This document shows positions 8,020-13,085 of a stretch of DNA of 13,085 bases, piece by piece. The notes below the pieces were generated by a model. The model was not told the origin of the DNA. It was given only the letters and a program-made list of their open reading frames with translations, and did no database searches. Origin of the DNA: Bacteroides sp. (lineage in GTDB: Bacteria > Bacteroidota > Bacteroidia > Bacteroidales > Bacteroidaceae); assembly GCA_021204375.1 (NCBI GenBank), contig JAJPZL010000243.1, positions 1 through 13,085 on the forward strand, in the 5' to 3' direction. Position 1 is the stretch's first letter. Each line of letters starts with the position of its first letter. The position numbers were made by a program, and so were the translations under genes.

Positions 8020-9000
8020 ATGGAATTCAGAATACCTGCAGAGTTACCCCGTAAAGAACTTCGTATCGCTCATACGGACCCTGTTATTTTACTGGGGTCC
8101 TGTTTTGCCCAACACATAGGGAACCTCCTGCTGGAAAACAAATTCCGGTGTCAGGTGAATCCCTTCGGGATACTCTATAACCCACTTTCCGTAAAAAAGG
8201 CGATCAGTGAGTTCCTGTATAACAAAAAATATACCCCGAATGATCTCTTTCTGCATCAGAATCTTTACCATAGCTATATGCATCACGGCTCTTTTTCAGG
8301 GAGTGATGCTTCTGAGGTCGCTTGTCGTATCAATGACTCTGTTTCCCTGGCACATACGGAACTTCAAACAGCTTCTTATCTCTTTATTACGCTCGGTACT
8401 GCCTGGGTGTACCGGCTCAAAGAGACCGGAAGTGTTGTTTCCAATTGCCACAGAGTATCCGAAAAGAAGTTTCTCCGGACCCGGCTTTCTGTTGCAGAGA
8501 TCGTAGAAGCTTACCGGGAGCTGATGGAACAACTCTCTGCTTTTCATCCGCAGCTCCGTATCCTGTTTACTGTAAGCCCTGTCCGGCATATCCGAGACGG
8601 GTTACATGGAAACCAGCTCAGTAAGTCTACTTTATTGCTTGCCATTGATGAGCTCTGCCGCCTGTATCCGGAAAAAATATTCTATTTTCCGGCTTACGAG
8701 ATCGTAACCGACGAGCTCCGGGATTATCGTTTTTATGCTGAAGATATGTTACACCCTTCCTCCGTTTCAATACACTATGTCTGGGAGAAATTCCGGGAGA
8801 GTTACTTTGACAGGGAGACTCTGAGCCTGCTGGAAGAGATTGATTCCGTTAAAAAAGCTTTAAATCACAGACCAATCCATCCCGGTTCGCCTGAGCATGC
8901 GCACTTTTTAGAACAAATAGTGTTAAAAATTAATCGACTTACAGAAAAATATCCGAACTTAGATTTGGAAAACGAAATGAAACTATGCCGTATACTATAG
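8020..9000 (+). CDS. GSCFA domain protein (SGNH-hydrolase-like), function unknown
   Basis: 326-residue protein of the GSCFA family, named for the motif seen here at residues 26-30. The family belongs to the SGNH/GDSL hydrolase fold. By that analogy S27 in LLGSCFA would be the nucleophile and D242 and H245 in YAEDMLHPS the rest of the catalytic set. Other conserved-looking blocks are NPFGILYNP (47-55), TLGT (124-127) and VSPVRH (185-190). There is no signal peptide or membrane helix, so the protein should be cytosolic. The natural substrate of this family is not known to me; an esterase or acyl-transfer role is inference from the fold. Its stop overlaps the start of murF-alr by 16 nt, so the two are translationally coupled. 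Together with recurrence of this pairing in Bacteroidota, that suggests a link to cell-wall precursor synthesis. The ATG at 8020 follows the divergent dxs promoter region. Confidence 0.9.
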   Translation: MEFRIPAELPRKELRIAHTDPVILLGSCFAQHIGNLLLENKFRCQVNPFGILYNPLSVKKAISEFLYNKKYTPNDLFLHQNLYHSYMHHGSFSGSDASEVACRINDSVSLAHTELQTASYLFITLGTAWVYRLKETGSVVSNCHRVSEKKFLRTRLSVAEIVEAYRELMEQLSAFHPQLRILFTVSPVRHIRDGLHGNQLSKSTLLLAIDELCRLYPEKIFYFPAYEIVTDELRDYRFYAEDMLHPSSVSIHYVWEKFRESYFDRETLSLLEEIDSVKKALNHRPIHPGSPEHAHFLEQIVLKINRLTEKYPNLDLENEMKLCRIL

Positions 9001-11447
9001 AAAAAATTGCAGAAATAACCGGAGCTGTGCGGGTAGGGGATGCCCCTGCTGTTATCGACTGGCTACTAACCGACAGTCGTTCCCTCTGCTTTCCGGAAGA
9101 GACTCTCTTTTTTGCTTTAAAAAGCAAACGGAACGACGGAAGTAAATATATACCGGAACTTTATCTTCATGGAGTACGGATTTTTGTAGTCAGTGAACTT
9201 CCCGAAAACCGGGAAGAGTTTTCCGGAAGTAACTTCCTGGTCGTAGCCGACCCACTGAAAGCCCTGCAGAAGTTAAGTGAAGTGCATCGGAGTTCTTTTC
9301 GGATCCCTGTGGTAGGGATCACAGGCAGTAACGGTAAAACAGTGGTCAAAGAGTGGATCCATCAGCTTATCAGTCCTGATCGTATCATTGTACGTTCTCC
9401 CAAAAGTTATAACTCCCAGATTGGTGTTCCCTTATCTGTCTGGCAACTCAGTAAAGAGACGGAATTGGGTGTTTTTGAAGCCGGGATCTCAGAGATGGGA
9501 GAGATGCGTGCTCTGCAAAGTGTCATACAACCCACTATCGGAGTCTTTACCAATATCGGCGGAGCCCATCAGGAAAATTTCTTCTCTCTCCATGAAAAGT
9601 GTATGGAAAAGCTTACTCTTTTTAAAAACTGTGAGGTTGTTATTTATAACGGTGACGATATCCTGGTAAGCGAATGCGTAGCACAATCCATGCTTACTTC
9701 CCGCGAAATAGCTTGGTCTAAAGTAGATAAGGAGAAACCCCTCTATATCGTTTCCGCAGAGAAGAAAGAGAACCATACTGTCGTTTCTTACCGTTACCTG
9801 GGTCTTGATAATCAATATACGATCCCTTTTGTAGACGATGCCTCCATTGAGAACTCCATAAACTGTCTGGCTACCTCTCTGTACCTGATGCTCTCTCCCG
9901 GGCAGATAGCCGAACGGATGCCTAAACTTGAACCGGTAGCCATGCGCCTGGAGGTAAAACAGGGAAAGAACGGATGTATCCTCATCAATGATAGTTACAA
10001 TTCCGATCTCGCTTCCTTAGATATTGCCCTCGACTTCCTGGAGAGGCGCTCCCAGGGGAAGACCCTTAAAAAGACCCTGATCCTTTCGAATATGTATGAA
10101 ACCGGGCATGGAGTGAATAACCTCTACCGGAAAGTGGCCCAGCTGGTGCATAAACGGGGAGTGGATAAAATTATCGGGGTAGGAAGTGATATTGTGACTG
10201 CCGAAAAACGGTTTGAAATAGAAAAGTACTTTTTCCGTACCACAGAAGAACTTCTGGCCTCCGGTATGTTGCATCGGCTCAGAAATGAGATCGTACTCAT
10301 TAAAGGGGCCAGCTCTTTCGGATTTGACCGCATCTCCGACCTGTTAGAGCTTAAAGTCCATGAAACCATCCTGGAGATCAATCTCAATGCGCTGGTTGAT
10401 AACCTGAACTATTTCCGTAGTAAACTGGATCCCGATACCAAACTTATTTGTATGGTCAAGGCCTCTGCCTACGGTGCCGGATCGTATGAAATAGCAAAAA
10501 CCCTGGAAGAGCACCGGGTTGACTACCTTGCTGTGGCTGTTGCCGATGAAGGCTACGAACTCCGCAAAGCCGGAATTACCGGTGCCATTATCATTATGAA
10601 TCCGGAGTTCTCTTCTTTTAAAACTCTTTTTAACCATAAATTAGAACCCGAAGTTTATAACTTCCATCTGTTGGAAGCTTTGATCAAAGAGGCCGAAAAA
10701 GAGGGGGTTACCAATTTCCCTATCCATATAAAACTGGATACCGGGATGCATCGTCTGGGATTTGAACCTTCCGATATTCCCCGGCTCATTGAATGGCTTA
10801 AAAAACAGACGGCTCTTTTTCCCCGTTCCGTTTTCTCTCACCTGGCAGCCAGCGATAGTGAAGCGCTGGATGACTTTACCCGGGGACAGATTGAAAAATT
10901 CCGGAAGGCCAGTGATGAATTGCAGATCGCTTTTCCTCATAAAATATTGCGGCACATTTGTAACTCCGCAGGGACCGAACGTTTTAAAGAGGCTCATCTG
11001 GATATGGTTCGTCTGGGTATTGGGCTCTACGGTGTTAACTGCCACAATCAGATGATCCACAATGTAAGCACCCTTAAAACCACGATCCTTCAGATCAAGG
11101 AGGTTCCCAAAGAAGAGACGGTGGGATATAGCCGGAAAGGCGTTCTTACCCGGGATTCCCGTATTGCTGCTATTCCCATCGGATATGCAGACGGACTCAA
11201 CCGGCATCTGGGTAACGGGAGAGGATATTGTATCGTAAACGGCCGGAAAGCTCCCTATGTAGGAAACATCTGTATGGACATCTGCATGATCGATGTCACC
11301 GATATCGATTGCAAAGAGGGGGATAAGGCCATCATATTCGGAGCCGAGCTTCCCATAACCGTACTATCTGATATACTCGATACCATTCCCTATGAAGTGC
11401 TCACCGGAATATCCGAGCGGGTAAAACGGGTCTATTACCAGGATTAA
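8985..11447 (+). CDS. murF-alr: Bifunctional MurF ligase / alanine racemase fusion
   Basis: 820-residue fusion. Residues 1 to about 455 are MurF, which uses ATP to add D-Ala-D-Ala to UDP-MurNAc-tripeptide. It shows a small N-terminal Mur domain (1-95), the ATP loop GITGSNGKT (111-119), FEAGISEMGEM (164-174), TNIGGAH (189-195) and NDSYNS (335-340). Residues about 458-820 are a PLP-dependent alanine racemase, which turns L-Ala into D-Ala. The PLP lysine is K492 in MVKASAYG, R590 lies in MHRLGF, a phosphate-binding loop in HICNSAG (657-663) and RLGIGLYG (676-683), the second catalytic Tyr is Y714 (VGYSR), and IPIGYADG follows at 730-737. Both halves keep their key residues, so both activities are expected. 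The enzyme that joins the two D-Ala residues (Ddl) is not in the window. The fused form is known in Bacteroidota. The ATG at 8985 overlaps the GSCFA stop by 16 nt; no SD is seen. Confidence 0.96.
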   Translation: MPYTIEKIAEITGAVRVGDAPAVIDWLLTDSRSLCFPEETLFFALKSKRNDGSKYIPELYLHGVRIFVVSELPENREEFSGSNFLVVADPLKALQKLSEVHRSSFRIPVVGITGSNGKTVVKEWIHQLISPDRIIVRSPKSYNSQIGVPLSVWQLSKETELGVFEAGISEMGEMRALQSVIQPTIGVFTNIGGAHQENFFSLHEKCMEKLTLFKNCEVVIYNGDDILVSECVAQSMLTSREIAWSKVDKEKPLYIVSAEKKENHTVVSYRYLGLDNQYTIPFVDDASIENSINCLATSLYLMLSPGQIAERMPKLEPVAMRLEVKQGKNGCILINDSYNSDLASLDIALDFLERRSQGKTLKKTLILSNMYETGHGVNNLYRKVAQLVHKRGVDKIIGVGSDIVTAEKRFEIEKYFFRTTEELLASGMLHRLRNEIVLIKGASSFGFDRISDLLELKVHETILEINLNALVDNLNYFRSKLDPDTKLICMVKASAYGAGSYEIAKTLEEHRVDYLAVAVADEGYELRKAGITGAIIIMNPEFSSFKTLFNHKLEPEVYNFHLLEALIKEAEKEGVTNFPIHIKLDTGMHRLGFEPSDIPRLIEWLKKQTALFPRSVFSHLAASDSEALDDFTRGQIEKFRKASDELQIAFPHKILRHICNSAGTERFKEAHLDMVRLGIGLYGVNCHNQMIHNVSTLKTTILQIKEVPKEETVGYSRKGVLTRDSRIAAIPIGYADGLNRHLGNGRGYCIVNGRKAPYVGNICMDICMIDVTDIDCKEGDKAIIFGAELPITVLSDILDTIPYEVLTGISERVKRVYYQD

Positions 11448-11477
11448 CCTGCTATATTCCGATTACTTCCGTTTCTA

Positions 11478-11509
11478 TTTGCCTACGTACAAACTTTTAG
11501 TTAGATTTG
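11478..11509 (+). promoter_or_regulatory. Promoter of the tatA-tatC operon
   Basis: TTTG at 11478-11481 and TAGATTTG at 11502-11509 match the Bacteroidota -33 (TTTG) and -7 (TAnnTTTG) boxes, with 20 bases between them. Transcription should start near 11516, giving a leader of about 25 nt before the tatA ATG at 11540. This is the best-formed promoter in the window. It also argues against the in-frame ATG at 11507, which lies inside the -7 box and could not be on the transcript. Confidence 0.65.
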
Positions 11510-11516
11510 TACGTAG
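11483..11516. repeat. Perfect 11-bp inverted repeat overlapping the tat promoter
   Basis: CTACGTACAAA (11483-11493) and TTTGTACGTAG (11506-11516) are exact reverse complements around a 12-base AT-rich loop. The right arm contains the TTTG of the -7 box and ends near the expected transcription start, and the left arm fills the spacer. Such placement fits an operator for a dimeric regulator. The other reading is a terminator hairpin for murF-alr, whose stop is at 11447; the bases after the right arm (TTTATTATAT) are AT-rich but not a clean T-run. Confidence 0.6.
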
Positions 11517-11539
11517 TTTATTATATAAACACAACGAAT

Positions 11540-11761
11540 ATGGTACAGACATTATTAGGTTTTATGCCCAGCGGATCCGAATTCCTTATTCTGGCATTGC
11601 TGGTACTTTTACTTTTCGGCGGTAAAAAGATCCCTGAACTGATGAAAGGATTGGGCAAAGGAGTAAAAAGTTTCAAAGAAGGTATCAATGAAGCGGAAGA
11701 GGAGATTAAAAAAGCGAAAGAAGATATTGATAAACCTGTAGACCCTGACAAAAAAGAGTAA
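11540..11761 (+). CDS. tatA: TatA, twin-arginine translocase pore subunit
   Basis: Small inner-membrane protein that forms the Tat export channel for folded proteins. 73 residues from the ATG at 11540: a short N-terminus, one membrane helix (about 11-26, ending in LLLF), the conserved hinge FGGKKIPEL (26-34), an amphipathic helix (about 30-50) with [10 protein letters not shown], and a charged, acidic/lysine tail (about 50-73). An in-frame ATG 33 nt upstream is rejected because it lies within the promoter -7 box. The protein is followed 32 nt later by tatC, with a T8 run in the gap that is not preceded by a hairpin I can see. There is no tatB nearby, so TatA probably also serves the TatB role, as in minimal TatAC systems. 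Confidence 0.93.
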   Translation: MVQTLLGFMPSGSEFLILALLVLLLFGGKKIPELMKGLGKGVKSFKEGINEAEEEIKKAKEDIDKPVDPDKKE

Positions 11762-11793
11762 ACTTTTTTTTAAAGAAACACTCACCCCAATTT

Positions 11794-12570
11794 ATGGCAC
11801 AAGAACAGACATTCTGGGATCATCTGGAAGAACTCCGGTATGTACTATTCCGGGTAATCGGAGTATGGTTTATACTGGCAGTCGGATATTTTATAGCCAT
11901 GCCCTGGCTTTTTGATTCTGTTATTCTGGCCCACTGCCATGACAATTTTGTTTTCTACTCTTTTCTTAAAAAGATAGGTGCCCTTCTTCATTTAAAAGAC
12001 GAGTTCTTTACCCAGAAGTTTGAACTTCAACTGATCAATATTAACCTTACCGCTCCCTTCTTTGTACACCTTTCCACCTCATTCTGGATGGCTGTAGTCA
12101 CCGCTATGCCCTATCTGGTTTATGAAATATGGGGGTTTGTTAAACCGGCACTCTATCCGCAGGAGAAAAAAAATATCCGTAAAGTGATGCTTATCGGTAG
12201 CATTATGTTCTATTTAGGCGTTCTTTTAGGCTACTTTATGGTCTATCCTCTTACTTTACGCTTTCTGGCTACCTACCAGCTGAGTCTCGACATTGTAACC
12301 CAACTCTCTCTGAACTCCTATATCGAGAACTTTATGATGCTTATCCTGATGATGGGTGTTGTGTTCGAGTTACCACTCGTTACCTGGTTGCTTTCCCTGA
12401 TGGGGTTGGTCACCCGATCCTTCCTGCGGAAGTATCGCCGGCATGCCATTGTGCTTATTTTCTTTATTGCCGCTATAATTACTCCTACGGGAGATCCCTT
12501 TACCCTCTGCGTGGTAGCGATCCCGCTCTGCCTGCTGTACGAACTCAGTATTATTTTTGTAAAGAAGTAA
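11794..12570 (+). CDS. tatC: TatC, twin-arginine signal receptor subunit
   Basis: Polytopic inner-membrane protein that recognises twin-arginine signal peptides and recruits TatA. At 258 residues it has six predicted helices: about 17-40, 88-112, 128-152, 178-202, 213-229 and 235-254. Family landmarks are FWDHLEELR at the cytosolic N-terminus (7-15), WGFVKPALYPQE in the loop after helix 2 (113-124), FELPLV with the conserved glutamate E192, and ITPTGDPFT (229-237) before the last helix. The first periplasmic loop (about 41-87) is longer than in E. coli TatC, which I recall as usual for Bacteroidota. It is the second gene of the tat operon, and its stop lies one base from the stop of the convergent thioredoxin gene. 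Confidence 0.96.
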   Translation: MAQEQTFWDHLEELRYVLFRVIGVWFILAVGYFIAMPWLFDSVILAHCHDNFVFYSFLKKIGALLHLKDEFFTQKFELQLININLTAPFFVHLSTSFWMAVVTAMPYLVYEIWGFVKPALYPQEKKNIRKVMLIGSIMFYLGVLLGYFMVYPLTLRFLATYQLSLDIVTQLSLNSYIENFMMLILMMGVVFELPLVTWLLSLMGLVTRSFLRKYRRHAIVLIFFIAAIITPTGDPFTLCVVAIPLCLLYELSIIFVKK

Positions 12571-12571
12571 A

Positions 12572-13081
12572 CTACTCTTTCAGGGCTCTCTCTATTTTAT
12601 TCATCAATACCTTGAAGTCCTCCGGATTATATCCTGTCGAAGCATAAATGATCTTTCCGCTTTTATCTGCCAGATAGATCCGGGGAATAGTATGGGTCGA
12701 GAATTTAGCCGTGAATTTCCGGTCGGGATCTGGATAGATCGGAAAACTAAACCCCTTCTTCTCCCGGTAAGTGATCACTTCTCTCTCCGTATGTTCCCTT
12801 CCCACCACCAATAATACAAAGTTATCTTCTGCCCGGAATTGGGGCCACAGTGTCTCTTCTATTTTAGCCAGTTCCTTCTGGCAGGGGCTACACCAGGTGG
12901 CGAAAACCGAGATGACAGCCACCTTTCCTTTCAGATCGGCCGGAGTAACAGTACCGTATGTAGCAGAAGAGAGTTCAAAATCGGGAAGCCTATCTCCCTG
13001 CCGGAGAATATCTCCGTTTCCTTCCTGGGCCGATAGTGACAGCCAGCAGAAAGAGCATACTAGTAACAATAGTTTTTCCAT
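12572..13081 (-). CDS. Exported TlpA/ResA-like thioredoxin protein
   Basis: 169-residue extracytoplasmic thiol-disulfide protein. Residues 1-18 are a Sec signal peptide with likely cleavage at LSA-QE; there is no lipobox cysteine at the cleavage point, so it should be soluble in the periplasm. The AhpC/TSA-Redoxin type domain (about 27-168) starts with GDRLPDFEL. FATWCSPC places the redox pair at C64 and C67, with the cis-proline P133 in HTIPRIY. The CSPC motif differs from the CGPC of the split lipoprotein at 1174-1617, and the two proteins are not close copies. The ATG at 13079-13081 fits the signal peptide, but the frame stays open for the last four bases of the window, so a slightly earlier start cannot be excluded. 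It is convergent with tatC, leaving no room for an intergenic terminator. Likely role: reduction or oxidation of envelope proteins; partner unknown. Confidence 0.9.
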   Translation of the reverse strand: MEKLLLLVCSFCWLSLSAQEGNGDILRQGDRLPDFELSSATYGTVTPADLKGKVAVISVFATWCSPCQKELAKIEETLWPQFRAEDNFVLLVVGREHTEREVITYREKKGFSFPIYPDPDRKFTAKFSTHTIPRIYLADKSGKIIYASTGYNPEDFKVLMNKIERALKE

Positions 13082-13085
13082 GTAT

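Noticed and set aside
10641..11207. A 188-codon open frame on the - strand
   Set aside because: It is antisense to the alanine racemase half of MurF-Alr. It has no recognisable motif and no promoter or start context.
11507..11539. Earlier in-frame ATG for tatA
   Set aside because: It sits inside the promoter -7 box, and the added residues do not look like a TatA N-terminus.
1..13085. CRISPR array, tRNA, rRNA, IS element, toxin-antitoxin or defence island
   Set aside because: No regularly spaced repeats, cloverleaf, transposase or defence-type genes were seen. The genes right of the integrase are ordinary core functions, so I do not claim a new system here.

Overview
The window looks like chromosomal DNA from a member of the Bacteroidota, most likely the order Bacteroidales. 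Four things point there. MurF and alanine racemase are fused in one chain, beside a GSCFA-family protein. There is a dxs-trkA-trkH gene string. Lipoproteins and secreted proteins of the TlpA type are present. The visible promoters have the Bacteroidota -7 form (TAnnTTTG), with no clear Shine-Dalgarno sites. The genus cannot be fixed from this sequence alone. Apart from the integrase at the left edge, almost everything is core housekeeping. I see no CRISPR array, tRNA, rRNA or insertion sequence, and no convincing new multi-gene system.

Layout: (1) Bases 1-1098 (+) hold the 3' part of a tyrosine recombinase whose N-terminus lies outside the window. (2) Bases 1174-3065 (-) hold a TlpA-type thioredoxin lipoprotein gene. 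It is split into two overlapping reading frames by what looks like loss of one base in an A-run (T5 at 1601-1605 on the + strand). A hairpin at 1112-1162 separates it from the convergent integrase. (3) Bases 3171-7898 (-) are a tight operon, dxs-trkA-trkH, for isoprenoid precursor synthesis and K+ uptake. (4) Bases 8020-11447 (+) are divergent from dxs: a GSCFA protein overlapping by 16 nt a MurF-Alr fusion that makes D-Ala and adds D-Ala-D-Ala to the peptidoglycan precursor. (5) Bases 11540-12570 (+) are tatA-tatC, a two-gene twin-arginine translocase, read from a good Bacteroidota promoter that sits inside an 11-bp perfect inverted repeat. (6) Bases 12572-13081 (-) encode a small exported TlpA-like thioredoxin, convergent with tatC and only one base away.

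The shared theme is envelope and membrane function: cell-wall precursors, folded-protein export, two extracytoplasmic thiol-disulfide proteins, K+ transport and isoprenoid synthesis, which feeds undecaprenyl carrier and quinones. The items most worth a second look are the split TlpA lipoprotein, the inverted repeat over the tat promoter, the translational coupling of the uncharacterised GSCFA protein to murF-alr, and the very high density of CCGG and TTCCGG words through the window.
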